Source of the DNA: Streptomyces lydicus
GTDB taxonomy: Bacteria > Actinomycetota > Actinomycetes > Streptomycetales > Streptomycetaceae
Assembly (NCBI RefSeq): GCF_000717345.1
Contig: NZ_JNZA01000050.1
Span: 1 to 39,508, forward strand
Reading direction: 5' to 3'
DNA: 39,508 nt
The notes beneath the pieces are model-generated. The model made no database searches and was not told where the DNA came from. It saw only the letters and a list, made by a program, of their open reading frames with translations. Both the position numbers and the translations under genes were made by a program. Within the stretch, counting starts at the first letter, position 1. The number at the start of each line of letters is the position of its first letter. Shown piece by piece: positions 1-8,739 of this stretch.

Positions 1-1896
1 CCCACCGCAACACCCGCCCCCGCCCTCGTGGAGCCGCAGAAAACCCTGGTCGGCGGCGAGGTCCGGGAAGTTCACGTCCCCCCGCTCGTGCCGCCCGCCC
101 GCCACGGCTCCCTCGCCGACCTCCCCTTCCACAACGCCGCCGTGGCCCCCGCCGACATCGTGCTGGCCCGCAAACAGACCGGCGGCGCCTGGCGCGACAT
201 CACCGCCGCCGCGTTCGCCGCCGAGGTCCGCGCCGTCGCCAAGGGCCTGATCGCGCACGGCCTGCGCCCCGGCGACCGGCTCGCGATCATGGCCCGTACG
301 ACCTACGAGTGGACCCTCATCGACTTCGCCGCCTGGGCCGCCGGCCTGGTCACCGTCCCCATATACCCCACCTCCTCCGCCCACCAGGCGCGGTGGATCC
401 TGCACGACTCGGCCGCCCGCGCCTGCGTCGTCGAGAACGTCGACGAGACCCGCCTGATCAGCGGCATCCGCGGCGACCTGCCGGCCCTCGACCACCTGTG
501 GCAGTGCAACACCGGCGCGGTCTCCCAGCTCGTCTCCGCGGGCCGCGACCTCCCCGACGAGGCGGTGGACGAGCGCCGCGCCGGACTCGCCCCGCACGCC
601 CTCGCCACCCTCATCTACACCTCGGGCACCACCGGCCGCCCCAAGGGCTGCGCCCTCACCCACGCCAACTTCTTCGCCGAGGTCGACAACGCCGTCGAAC
701 TCCTCCACCCGGTCTTCCGGGCGGCCAGTCAGGAGCCCGCCTCCACGCTCCTGTTCCTGCCGCTCTCCCACGTATTCGGCCGGATGGTCGCCGTCGGCTG
801 CCTGCGCGCCCGGGTCCGCCTCGGCCACGCCCCCAGCATCCAGACCGACGACCTGCTCGCCGATCTCGCCGGCTTCCGCCCGACGTTCCTCCTGGCCATC
901 CCCTACGTCCTCGAAAAGGTCTACAACACCGGCCGCGCCACCGCCGAGAAGATGGGCCGCGCCGCCTCCTTCGACCGCGCGGCCCGCATCGCCCGCTCCT
1001 ACGGCGAAGCCGTCGAGGCGAAGGAACACGGCGACGGCCCCGGCCCCGGCGTCGCCCTCAAGGCCGCTCGCAAGCTCTACGACCCGCTCGTCTACCGCCG
1101 CATCCGGGCCGCCCTCGGCGGCAAGGTGCGCTACGCCCTCTGCGGCGGCTCGCCCCTCGGCCACCGCCTCGCCGCCTTCTACACCGGCGCCGGCATCGAG
1201 ATCTTCGAGGGCTACGGCCTGACGGAGACCACCGCCGCCGCGACCGTCACCCCACCCCAGCGCCCCCGCATCGGCACCGTCGGCTGGCCGCTGCCCGGCA
1301 CCGCCGTACGCATCGCCGACGACGGCGAGATCCTGCTCCGCGGCGGCCACGTCTTCGCCGGCTACTGGGACGCGGCCCTCGGCGCCGTCCGTCCCGCCAC
1401 CGACCCCCACGGCTGGCTCCCCACCGGCGACCTGGGCTCCCTCGACGCCGACGGCTACCTCACCATCACCGGCCGCAAGAAGGAGATCATCGTGACGACG
1501 GGCGGCAAGAACGTCGCCCCCGCACCCCTGGAGGACCGCCTCCGCTCCCACGCCCTGATCGGCCAGTGCATGGTCGTCGGCGACAACCGCCCCTACATCA
1601 CGGCGCTGCTCACCCTCGAACCGGACGGCCTGGCCCACTGGCGCCAGATGCACAAGAAACAGCACCTGCCGCTGGCGGAACTCGTCCACGACGAGAGCCT
1701 GCTCGCCGACCTCCAACGCGCCGTCGACGATGCCAACGCCCTCGTCTCCCGGGCCGAATCCATCCGCCGCTTCGCCGTCCTCCCGGTGGACTTCACCGAG
1801 CAGACCGGCCACCTCACCCCCTCCCTCAAACTGCGGCGGGCCGCCGTCGCCCGCGATTTCGCCAAAGACATAGCGGCCCTTTACGAAAGGACATGA
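1..1896 (+). CDS. Long-chain fatty acid-CoA ligase (AMP-binding), 5' end possibly outside window
   Basis: This enzyme activates fatty acids to acyl-CoA through an acyl-adenylate. Numbered from the GTG at 28 (622 residues), the adenylate-forming signatures are all visible: phosphate-binding IYTSGTTGRPKG near residues 196-207, YGLTETT near 396-402, the TGD motif near 466, the hinge GRKKEIIVTTGGKN near 482-495, and a C-terminal TPSLKLRR segment holding the likely catalytic Lys. The long insertion and overall length fit the FadD15-type long-chain ligases of actinobacteria. The frame is open to the left edge with no stop before the GTG at 28, and no ribosome binding site is visible before that codon, so the true start may be earlier. 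The next gene is convergent. The family assignment is secure; chain-length preference cannot be read from the sequence. Confidence 0.9.
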   Translation, partial: PTATPAPALVEPQKTLVGGEVREVHVPPLVPPARHGSLADLPFHNAAVAPADIVLARKQTGGAWRDITAAAFAAEVRAVAKGLIAHGLRPGDRLAIMARTTYEWTLIDFAAWAAGLVTVPIYPTSSAHQARWILHDSAARACVVENVDETRLISGIRGDLPALDHLWQCNTGAVSQLVSAGRDLPDEAVDERRAGLAPHALATLIYTSGTTGRPKGCALTHANFFAEVDNAVELLHPVFRAASQEPASTLLFLPLSHVFGRMVAVGCLRARVRLGHAPSIQTDDLLADLAGFRPTFLLAIPYVLEKVYNTGRATAEKMGRAASFDRAARIARSYGEAVEAKEHGDGPGPGVALKAARKLYDPLVYRRIRAALGGKVRYALCGGSPLGHRLAAFYTGAGIEIFEGYGLTETTAAATVTPPQRPRIGTVGWPLPGTAVRIADDGEILLRGGHVFAGYWDAALGAVRPATDPHGWLPTGDLGSLDADGYLTITGRKKEIIVTTGGKNVAPAPLEDRLRSHALIGQCMVVGDNRPYITALLTLEPDGLAHWRQMHKKQHLPLAELVHDESLLADLQRAVDDANALVSRAESIRRFAVLPVDFTEQTGHLTPSLKLRRAAVARDFAKDIAALYERT

Positions 1897-1946
1897 CAAC
1901 GCCTCTGGAGACCGGGCCCCCGGCGCGGCAAACTGGAACCCCGTGT

Positions 1947-1965
1947 CACCTCTGTGGGGGAGGTG
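1947..1965. terminator. Weak hairpin between convergent genes
   Basis: CACCTC and GAGGTG form a 6-bp stem with a 7-nt loop in the 94-bp gap between the acyl-CoA ligase and the convergent ATPase gene. There is no U-tract. Position suggests a terminator, but the stem is short. Confidence 0.3.
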
Positions 1966-1990
1966 GCGCGGGGCCTGACGTGCGGCGCTG

Positions 1991-2362
1991 CTACCCGCCG
2001 GCGATCTCGCACCAGACGGTCTTGCGGTCGATGCCCCGCAGCACGCCCCACCGCACGGATACGGCCTCCAGCAGGGCCACCCCCCGTCCGCACTCGTCCC
2101 CGCCCGCCGCCCGCACCGGCACGGGCAGCGCCCGCGGCTCGGGGTCGGTGACCTCGACCCGGAACCGCCCGCCGGCCGCGCCGCTGACCCGGACGACGAC
2201 CGGGGTGCCTTCCCCGACGTGCCGGATCACATTGGCGACTATCTCGCTGACGCAGAGCTGGACTTCGGCACCCGGACCGCTGCCCACATACGCACCCACG
2301 GCTCGCCGCAGTCCCGCCACCTCCTTGGGTACGGCGAGCAGCTCCAGCCTGAGCGGCTTCAC
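1991..2362 (-). CDS. ATP-binding regulatory protein, RsbW-like anti-sigma/HATPase fold
   Basis: The 123-residue product is a stand-alone HATPase_c domain of the RsbW/SpoIIAB type. The N-box appears as CVSEIVANVIRH (about residues 37-48), with the acidic VTDPEPR motif (G1 box) after it and the GRGVALLEAV glycine box near the end. Such proteins in Streptomyces are numerous and are thought to be anti-sigma factors or Ser/Thr kinases of switch pathways; a specific sigma partner cannot be named here. The GTG start at 2362 overlaps the stop of the upstream 69-residue gene by 4 bp, so the two are translationally coupled. It lies divergent to the HTH/DUF397 pair, an arrangement commonly seen in this genus. 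Confidence 0.85.
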   Translation of the reverse strand: MKPLRLELLAVPKEVAGLRRAVGAYVGSGPGAEVQLCVSEIVANVIRHVGEGTPVVVRVSGAAGGRFRVEVTDPEPRALPVPVRAAGGDECGRGVALLEAVSVRWGVLRGIDRKTVWCEIAGG

Positions 2363-2568
2363 CGCGCCGCGGCCTTACGGAGCGCTTCCGCCAGCTTGTG
2401 CGCGGTCGCCGTATTGCAGTTACCGAGCGCGACCAGCGGCGGCAGACCGGGATGCGCCAACCCCGGGAGGTCGACCCCGAGCGACGGCAACGTGATGCCG
2501 TTGGCGTGCAGTGCGGCACGGAGGACTTCGGTGCAGTCGTGCACGTCGTCGTGGAGAGAGCTGGGCAT
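2359..2568 (-). CDS. Small conserved protein coupled to the ATPase gene
   Basis: A 69-residue soluble protein with no recognised catalytic motif. The C-terminal half carries a pattern LVALGNCNTATAHKLAEAL that I associate with small Streptomyces proteins next to RsbW-like ATPases; I cannot name its function. I chose the ATG at 2568 because AGGAAGG lies 10 nt upstream. A GTG at 2610 would add 14 residues but has no ribosome binding site. Its stop overlaps the start of the ATPase gene by 4 bp, so the two products are probably made together and may act together. Confidence 0.65.
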   Translation of the reverse strand: MPSSLHDDVHDCTEVLRAALHANGITLPSLGVDLPGLAHPGLPPLVALGNCNTATAHKLAEALRKAAAR

Positions 2569-2685
2569 GCGGCGTACGCCTTCCTGTGCGCTTGGTGACG
2601 AACTGCTCACAGCGTGGCGTCACGCGGCGTAGCGTGGAAGGGAATTGGGTTACGCAGGGCAACTTGCAGAGAGCGGTGGTGCGTT

Positions 2686-3540
2686 GTGCCTCCTCGTAAA
2701 GATCCTGACGCCTCGGCGAGCGTTCCGGCCTTCTACGGAGCCGAGCTGCGCTATCAGAGAGAAGCCGCGGGTCTCACGCTCGAACAGCTCGCGGAGGGCA
2801 GCTACCGCGGGATCTCGTTCCTCAGCCAGATCGAGCGCGGTGAGCGGCGGATGCCGGAGGACCTGGCCCGGCACGTCGACCGGAAGCTCACGACGGACGG
2901 CTTTTTCGCGCGACGCTGTGAAGATGCCCGGAAGGCGCGCACTGCCGGGAATCCGCAGTATTTCGCGGATATGCCGGACATGGAGAAGGCCGCGACCTCG
3001 ATCGAGGACTGGGCGCCTGCCGTGGTCCCGGGCCTGCTTCAGACCGAGGCGTACGTGCGCAGGCTCAGCCGGACCGCGAAGCCGTGGGATCGTCCCGAGG
3101 ACATCGAGGTGAAGGTCCGCGCAAGGATCAGGCGCGCGGAGATCTGGAAGCGCGACGATCGCCCCGCGTACTGGGCGATTCTGCGCGAGGAATTGATCCG
3201 CAAGCCACTGCTCCCCGCTGAGCACATGGCCGAGCAGCTGGAACACATCGCTGAGGTGATCCGGTCCACGCGCAGCGTTCTGCAAATCCTGCCGGAAACG
3301 ACGGCCGCCCATCCGCTCATGATGGGCATGGCCAAGATCATGACCTTCCCGGACGCGCCACAACTGGTCTGGACGGAAGCGGAGTTCAGCGGGCAGGCCA
3401 TCGACTATCCACCGCTCGTGACGGACTACCGGAAGTCGTACGATCTGCTGAGGGCCGTCGCACTGCCGCCCGAGGCGTCCCTGGCCATCGTCGAGGAAGC
3501 GGCAAGGGGTTACCGAGATGAAGCGCAGCAACAGGCTTGA
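2686..3540 (+). CDS. HTH-XRE transcriptional regulator with DUF5753 domain
   Basis: A 284-residue DNA-binding protein. Residues about 16-70 form a lambda-repressor-like helix-turn-helix (LRYQREAAGLTLEQLA, then SFLSQIERGER), and about 90-265 match the DUF5753 ligand/partner domain typical of Streptomyces (EDWAPAVVPGLLQTEAYVR, RARIRRAEI). Proteins of this kind (for example WhiJ and BldB-associated regulators) pair with DUF397 proteins encoded next to them. The start is set at the GTG at 2686, preceded by GAGAGCGG; an in-frame codon at 2614 would add 24 poorly conserved residues. The 3' end overlaps the DUF397 gene by 23 bp. The target genes are unknown, though self-regulation from the 117-bp divergent spacer is likely. 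Confidence 0.88.
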   Translation: MPPRKDPDASASVPAFYGAELRYQREAAGLTLEQLAEGSYRGISFLSQIERGERRMPEDLARHVDRKLTTDGFFARRCEDARKARTAGNPQYFADMPDMEKAATSIEDWAPAVVPGLLQTEAYVRRLSRTAKPWDRPEDIEVKVRARIRRAEIWKRDDRPAYWAILREELIRKPLLPAEHMAEQLEHIAEVIRSTRSVLQILPETTAAHPLMMGMAKIMTFPDAPQLVWTEAEFSGQAIDYPPLVTDYRKSYDLLRAVALPPEASLAIVEEAARGYRDEAQQQA

Positions 3541-3748
3541 CCTGAACTCTGCCCGCTGGCGCAAGAGCAGCTACAGCAACGGTGACGGCGCCGACTGCGT
3601 CGAGGTCTCGGACGACTTCCCCGGTCTCGTTCCCGTGCGGGACTCCAAGGACCCCGAGGGGCCGGCCCTGTGCATCCCGGACGGGGCCTGGAACACGTTC
3701 ATCACGGCCGTCAAATCCGCAGCCTTTTCCCGTCGCGGAGCGCGGTGA
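3518..3748 (+). CDS. DUF397 family protein
   Basis: A 76-residue protein that is almost entirely one DUF397 domain: WRKSSYSNGDGADCVEV near the N-terminus, then VPVRDSKDP and WNTFITAVK. In the WhiJ-type systems the DUF397 protein is thought to modulate the partner HTH regulator. The ATG at 3518 follows AAGGGGTTACCGAG and lies inside the end of the HTH gene, so translation is coupled. The last 12 or so codons overlap the end of the convergent TPR gene by 38 bp. The domain itself is complete by about residue 68, so the overlap affects only the tail. Confidence 0.85.
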   Translation: MKRSNRLDLNSARWRKSSYSNGDGADCVEVSDDFPGLVPVRDSKDPEGPALCIPDGAWNTFITAVKSAAFSRRGAR

Positions 3749-6359
3749 CCCGGCGTCGCGTCAGGCGGGGCACATCACGCAGGGCGTGGCGGAAGGCGGT
3801 GTGGGCGGCCTCGCCCTCCAGCCAGTCGTCGAGGGTCTGCCAGGCCGCCGCATAGCCCGTGGACAGCCGGTGGACCGTCTTCGTGTCCAGGCGCGTCACA
3901 CCGTCCGCGGCGCGTTCCCGGAGAAGCCGCTGCCCCGCATCGCTCATCGCGTAGGCGCGGGCCTTCGTCATGTCGTCGTGCAGGGCCGCAAGCGTCTCCT
4001 CGATCGCCGTGAGGGCCGGCACGCCGTTCGGGGACGCCGTCTCGTCCGGCACCAGCGGGGGCGGGAAGTCCGGCGAAGAGGACGACATCGGCTGGAAGTT
4101 GGCCTGCACGTACCGGATGAGGGTCACCCTGTCCTGCCATCTGCGTCTGGACGCGTCCGCGGAGATCCCGTGCAGGGAGTTCCAGAGCTTGCGCTCGGCG
4201 CGCAGCCATTCCGTCGCCTGCTGGATATCGACGTCGGCGGTCTCGCTCCGCTGGTTCCAGACCTGCTGCATCACCTTGGCTATTTCTTCGAGCAGCCGGT
4301 AGTCGTACTCCCGCAGCTGCTTGTCGGACCGGCTGCTGGGCGGGCTCTGCTCGAAGGCTTCCGCGCTCGGGTAGACCGTCCGGACGAAGTTGTTGAAGAG
4401 GGCATTCGGGCGGGTGCCCTTTCGGCGGAGCAGCGCGAGGTCGGGATCCTCGTCGACCATCCACGACCGTTCGACGGCGGCGGCACGCCCGCACGTCGCC
4501 TGTACGGCCTGGTCGAGATGGGCGACGGCATAGCGGGCCAATTTCCGTTGCAGGAGCCGGTCGTGGCGATTGGCGTTCATCGCCACGGCGTAGACACATG
4601 CGGTGTTGTAGTGGGTGTGCCAGTCGCGACGTGAGCCGATCCACGGCGCGGTGGCGAGCCGCCTGCGGAGGGCCGGGACATCCAGCGCATCCCAGCCGAG
4701 CCGACTGCCGGGGGACCGCCAGGAGTATTTCCGCCGCCACTTCTGCGGGTGCGGCATGACGCCGCACTCGGTGCTCGCCCAGGCCAGGCGCAGCGGGGCC
4801 CACACCCTGCGGTTGATCTGGAAGGCGCCGCGGGTGACGGAGGGCTGCGTACCGCGCGCGCTCTGGTGGTAGGCGGCCGGCCAGAAGAACCGGGCCCAAC
4901 TCCACAGCCAGGCGGGCCAGTAGAGCCAGATGCGGGCCCAGGCGTCGTCGGCGGCGAGGCGTGCCGTCTCCTGGAGGGCGGCTCGTTGCATCACCAGGCG
5001 CACCGCGGCTTCGTTCTCGCTCTCCAGCGTCTCCCTGAGCCAATCCTGGCCTGCCTTTTTCCGCGCCTTGCGGGGCAGGGAGGCGGCTGTGCCGGGCAGT
5101 CCGGCGGCGGCGGGCCAGTACCGTTCCACAAGGATCGGTGTCAGGTGTTCGCGTGTGTGGGCGCCATTGGTTCCGGCGTGCGCGCACCATTGTTCGGCGG
5201 TGGTTTCGGACGTGCCGAGAATGATGGAATTGCGGTACCGGAGGCCGAGCATCTCGCGGTGCAGGCGGGGGTGCCGGAAGTAGCGCAGCCGGCGCCAGTG
5301 CGGAATCCAGCGGTTCTGCCACAGTCGTTTCCGGTAGCGGCGGGCACTCTGCCCGTCAAGGGTCAGCGCCCGCTGGCAGGTGTCGAGCGCGTCGATGTGC
5401 AGGCCCATTCTTTCCTGGATCTCCGCCAGCTCGGCCCGCAGCGCGGCGTTCGTCGGGTCGAGGCGTACCGCCCGGAAGTACTGCTCCAGCGCCTCGTGAC
5501 AATGGCCGGCGCGGCTGAGTTCGTTCGCCGACTGATATGCCTCGTAGAGCTCCGGCTTGATTTCCCGGCCCCACCACCGGCGCCACGGCGGCAGCCGCCC
5601 GGCGCGGGTGACGGGCAACAGCGTGCTGATGATCCAGCTGCCGGCTTTCCGGATGACGTCGTCCCAGTCGCTGCCCCATACGGTCGTCGTACGCGAGCCG
5701 CCGAAGAGGAACGCGGTGACGGTGACCGTCGCGCCGTACTGATCCGGCAGCGGGCTTTCGCGGAACTGGAGAATGCCGCTGACCCGGTAGGCCAGTTGCG
5801 GGCGCAGCCGGCTGAGCAGTTTCGGCAGCGCCGTCCCCAGCTTCTCGGGATCGATTTCGACGTCGCCCAGCAGGTCCAGAAAGGACTCGGCGGGGGCCTG
5901 CGCCGGAAGCGTGGCCGGCGGATACATGCTGCTGTCGGAGAGCCGGTGGCGGAGCCTGGCGGTGAGGTCGGTGTCGCGGGGCTTCGGGGTGCCCTCGGGT
6001 GTGGCGTCCTCCAGCTGCTGTACGTCCACCGCGCCGGGCTTGTACGCCAGCCAGGCGCGCGTCGCCCGCCACAGCAGATACAGGACCAGCAGTATCACCA
6101 GGAAGACGGCGAGCCGCGTGCCGATGGAGGCGCCTCCGTGGGACCCCGGCTTGAAGACCGCGCCGAGGCCGCCGAAGACCCGGCCCAGGTATCCGACGAC
6201 CCCGTCGTCGTGCCAGGCCGGACGGCGGGCTCCCGCCGTGTCGAGCGCGGCGAGCAGCCCGGCGAACCCGATGCCGCTCCACACCCACCAGGCCACGAAC
6301 CGGGGCGCCGGCAACGGTGCGGTCAGGCTGCGTTCGTTATCTGCTCGGCCGTTGAACAT
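3711..6359 (-). CDS. Large TPR-containing membrane protein of unknown function
   Basis: About 882 residues. Two hydrophobic helices lie at residues 21-41 and 83-100, placing most of the chain on one face of the membrane. Residues about 268-336 form two tetratricopeptide units (AYQSANELSRAGHCHEALEQ, DPTNAALRAELAEIQERMG, DALDTCQRAL). A tryptophan-rich stretch near 474-497 (ARIWLYWPAWLWSWARFFW) could touch the membrane. The C-terminal half is helical, with another TPR-like region around HYNTACVYAVAMNA. I do not recognise a family. The ATG at 6359 has only a weak GGGCAG upstream; a GTG at 6368 is also possible. It follows two small zinc-finger genes on the same strand, 96 bp apart, and its 3' end overlaps the DUF397 gene. 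Confidence 0.75.
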   Translation of the reverse strand: MFNGRADNERSLTAPLPAPRFVAWWVWSGIGFAGLLAALDTAGARRPAWHDDGVVGYLGRVFGGLGAVFKPGSHGGASIGTRLAVFLVILLVLYLLWRATRAWLAYKPGAVDVQQLEDATPEGTPKPRDTDLTARLRHRLSDSSMYPPATLPAQAPAESFLDLLGDVEIDPEKLGTALPKLLSRLRPQLAYRVSGILQFRESPLPDQYGATVTVTAFLFGGSRTTTVWGSDWDDVIRKAGSWIISTLLPVTRAGRLPPWRRWWGREIKPELYEAYQSANELSRAGHCHEALEQYFRAVRLDPTNAALRAELAEIQERMGLHIDALDTCQRALTLDGQSARRYRKRLWQNRWIPHWRRLRYFRHPRLHREMLGLRYRNSIILGTSETTAEQWCAHAGTNGAHTREHLTPILVERYWPAAAGLPGTAASLPRKARKKAGQDWLRETLESENEAAVRLVMQRAALQETARLAADDAWARIWLYWPAWLWSWARFFWPAAYHQSARGTQPSVTRGAFQINRRVWAPLRLAWASTECGVMPHPQKWRRKYSWRSPGSRLGWDALDVPALRRRLATAPWIGSRRDWHTHYNTACVYAVAMNANRHDRLLQRKLARYAVAHLDQAVQATCGRAAAVERSWMVDEDPDLALLRRKGTRPNALFNNFVRTVYPSAEAFEQSPPSSRSDKQLREYDYRLLEEIAKVMQQVWNQRSETADVDIQQATEWLRAERKLWNSLHGISADASRRRWQDRVTLIRYVQANFQPMSSSSPDFPPPLVPDETASPNGVPALTAIEETLAALHDDMTKARAYAMSDAGQRLLRERAADGVTRLDTKTVHRLSTGYAAAWQTLDDWLEGEAAHTAFRHALRDVPRLTRRRVTALRDGKRLRI

Positions 6360-6455
6360 GGCGACCACTGCCCGGGTGCTGTCAGGCTCATGCCCTTCCT
6401 GACTTCCACGCTACCCACGGTTCCGCTGGTAGACAGGGCAACCAAAAGCGGCGGC

Positions 6456-6767
6456 TCACCGGGGCGGCAGGGCCACCGCCGTCTGCATCTCGCAGGAGTT
6501 GCACCAGAACGCCCAGCCGTTGGCGTCGACGGACCGGGAGCCGCACGCCAGGCACGGGTCGCCGACGAAGCTCGCCGCGACCCAGGTGCCGGCCGTCGCC
6601 GCGCGTCGTCCCGCGGTCGCGCACTCCTCGGCGTAGCAGGGGATGCACAGCCCGCCCTGCCGTCCGGGCAGCTTCATCGACCGTATTCCGCAGGTGGCGC
6701 ACGGCAGTTTGCCGACGTACTCCGCTTCCAGGCCGACCGGCTTCCCGTTCTTGCTCAACGCTGCCAC
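6456..6767 (-). CDS. Small double zinc-ribbon protein
   Basis: A 103-residue protein with four CxxC knuckles at residues 23/26, 41/44, 72/75 and 89/92 (CATC, CIPC, CLAC, CNSC), consistent with two zinc ribbons. No catalytic domain is present, so an adaptor or nucleic-acid-binding role is inferred. The GTG at 6767 is well supported by the GGAGGCAGAGGCGAC ribosome binding site. It starts 17 bp after the DnaJ-type mini protein and precedes the TPR membrane gene, suggesting a three-gene transcription unit. Confidence 0.75.
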   Translation of the reverse strand: MAALSKNGKPVGLEAEYVGKLPCATCGIRSMKLPGRQGGLCIPCYAEECATAGRRAATAGTWVAASFVGDPCLACGSRSVDANGWAFWCNSCEMQTAVALPPR

Positions 6768-6784
6768 GTCGCCTCTGCCTCCTC

Positions 6785-6922
6785 TTACGCCAGGACGGTG
6801 CCGGTGCCACCGCACCCGGAGCACAGCGTCGTGACCTCGTCGCCGGCCGGCGTCTCCCAGTCCACAATTCCTCTGCCGCCGCAATCGGGGCAGGGCTTCT
6901 GCGGGGGCAAGTGCTCGCTCAT
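6785..6922 (-). CDS. DnaJ-type CxxCxGxG zinc-finger mini protein
   Basis: A 45-residue product built almost entirely from two CxxCxGxG-type motifs (CPDCGGRG at 11-18, CSGCGGTG at 34-41), like half of the DnaJ cysteine-rich zinc domain. There is no J domain. The ATG at 6922 gives MSEHLPPQK; an in-frame ATG at 6946 would add eight residues. Neither has a clear ribosome binding site. It lies 17 bp upstream of the double zinc-ribbon gene on the same strand. The role may be zinc-dependent binding of an unfolded or partner protein, but this is inference. Confidence 0.65.
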   Translation of the reverse strand: MSEHLPPQKPCPDCGGRGIVDWETPAGDEVTTLCSGCGGTGTVLA

Positions 6923-6946
6923 TCTGCCCACGGTAGGCCGCGTCAT

Positions 6947-7277
6947 GTCGCCATGTGACCACTTTCCGTGATCGCTTCGATACGCGCTCGGTCGGAGGTG
7001 TCCCGGGGGCGGGCGCGGGGCACGGCGTGCGGGGTGCCGGGTCGGGCCGCGGCTCGTACGGCTGGTTCCGTACCTCGGTCCGGGGCGTCCCCCGAGCGGT
7101 TCCGTACCCGGCCGGGGCCGGTTACCTGCCGGCATTCTTTCCGCGCCGGAGAAAGCCGGTGAGTTCGTTCGGAGAGGGTGCCCGGCGGTGGCCGAAAACG
7201 TTCTTAATCCGCTCGTCGGCAAGAGTTCATGCAACTGCCGTTCAAGCCGCCCGGGGCCGGTGCACCTGCAAAGGCGG
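6947..7277. other. Gene-free spacer with a 10-bp direct repeat
   Basis: I see no convincing gene here. The only clear structure is the direct repeat GGTTCCGTAC at 7064-7073 and 7098-7107. Read on the minus strand it gives GGAACC, which resembles a -35 element of ECF sigma factors, but no matching -10 is evident. The promoter of the zinc-finger/TPR unit should lie in this spacer. Confidence 0.35.
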
Positions 7278-7335
7278 CGCGGGGAAACAAAAGGCAGGAG
7301 CCCCGCTCGCCACCTGAGTGGCGGAGCGAGGCTCC
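7278..7335 (-). terminator. Rho-independent terminator of the cold-shock gene
   Basis: On the minus strand, an imperfect stem of about 17 bp (arms 7297-7313 and 7318-7335, loop 7314-7317) ends in GGCTCC and is followed by TGCCTTTTGTTTCCCC. The stem and T-rich tail lie 48 bp after the cold-shock stop codon. Confidence 0.8.
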
Positions 7336-7382
7336 TTGGGTACTACTTAGGTGCGACTCGGAAAGATTCCGGGCCGGGCAAC

Positions 7383-7586
7383 TTACTGCGGGGAAACGTT
7401 CTCCGCCTGCGGGCCCTTGGGGCCCTGGGTGACGTCGAAGGTCACCTGCTGGTTCTCCTCGAGGGAGCGGAAGCCGGAGGCGTTGATCGCCGAGTAATGG
7501 ACGAAGACATCCGGGCCGCCGCCGTCCTGGGCGATGAAGCCGAAGCCCTTTTCAGCGTTGAACCACTTGACGGTTCCGGTAGCCAT
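7383..7586 (-). CDS. CspA-family cold-shock protein
   Basis: A 67-residue single cold-shock domain, the usual length of the family. Both RNA-binding motifs are intact: KGFGFI (RNP1, about residues 13-18) and DVFVHY (RNP2, about 26-31). It starts [10 protein letters not shown], as Streptomyces CspA/ScoF-type proteins do. Such proteins bind single-stranded RNA or DNA and melt secondary structure. The ATG follows a strong AAGGAGGG. A structured leader of about 120 nt lies upstream, and a rho-independent terminator lies downstream, so the gene is monocistronic. Which of the several Streptomyces paralogues it is cannot be told here. Confidence 0.95.
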   Translation of the reverse strand: MATGTVKWFNAEKGFGFIAQDGGGPDVFVHYSAINASGFRSLEENQQVTFDVTQGPKGPQAENVSPQ

Positions 7587-7590
7587 AAGC

Positions 7591-7609
7591 CCTCCTTGGG
7601 CCAAAGGGT
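7591..7609 (-). promoter_or_regulatory. Hairpin covering the cspA ribosome binding site
   Basis: In the minus-strand transcript, CTTTGG pairs with CCAAGG across a GCC loop. The stem can extend with a bulged A so that most of the Shine-Dalgarno AAGGAGGG is paired. This would limit initiation until the stem opens. Seen by eye only; no folding energy was computed. Confidence 0.5.
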
Positions 7610-7628
7610 TGCCCTGCTCCAGAACCTG

Positions 7629-7679
7629 CAAACAAGTCTGAAAACTACAAAAGCCTGCGGGTTACATGCTCCGCAGGCT
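7629..7679 (-). terminator. Attenuator-like hairpin in the cspA leader
   Basis: A perfect 9-bp stem (AGCCTGCGG with CCGCAGGCT, arms 7671-7679 and 7652-7660) with a 10-nt loop is followed on the minus strand by TTTTGTAGTTTTCAG. This is a canonical intrinsic terminator. It lies between the putative promoter and the cspA ribosome binding site, so it would stop transcription before the gene. Confidence 0.7.
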
Positions 7680-7716
7680 CTGTACTGCAAGGGAAACCAA
7701 ACTGCAACTTGCGCTG

Positions 7717-7722
7717 AGCCTA
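7717..7722 (-). promoter_or_regulatory. Putative cspA -10 element
   Basis: TAGGCT on the minus strand fits the Streptomyces TAgPuPuT-type -10 sequence. Transcription would begin near 7710, giving a leader of about 124 nt. TTCCGC 18 bp upstream is a poor -35. Confidence 0.45.
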
Positions 7723-7791
7723 GCATGGTGGACTCGTGAGGCGGAAGAGCCAAAGATCACGTTTAACCGTCAGCACTAACGTCCATAGGTT

Positions 7792-7809
7792 GCCCCGCCG
7801 CGGCGGGGC
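7792..7809. promoter_or_regulatory. Perfect 18-bp palindrome at the mqnA promoter
   Basis: GCCCCGCCGCGGCGGGGC is an exact inverted repeat in the position expected for the -35 region of the mqnA promoter. It may be a regulator site, or a chance product of high GC content. Confidence 0.4.
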
Positions 7810-7823
7810 GAGCGTGGCAGGTC

Positions 7824-8726
<903 letters not shown>

Positions 8727-8739
8727 GGCCCCTCTGCTC

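Noticed and set aside
309..2495. A 728-codon plus-strand frame overlapping the acyl-CoA ligase and the ATPase gene
   Set aside because: The product is Pro/Arg-rich nonsense; the overlapped genes have full family signatures.
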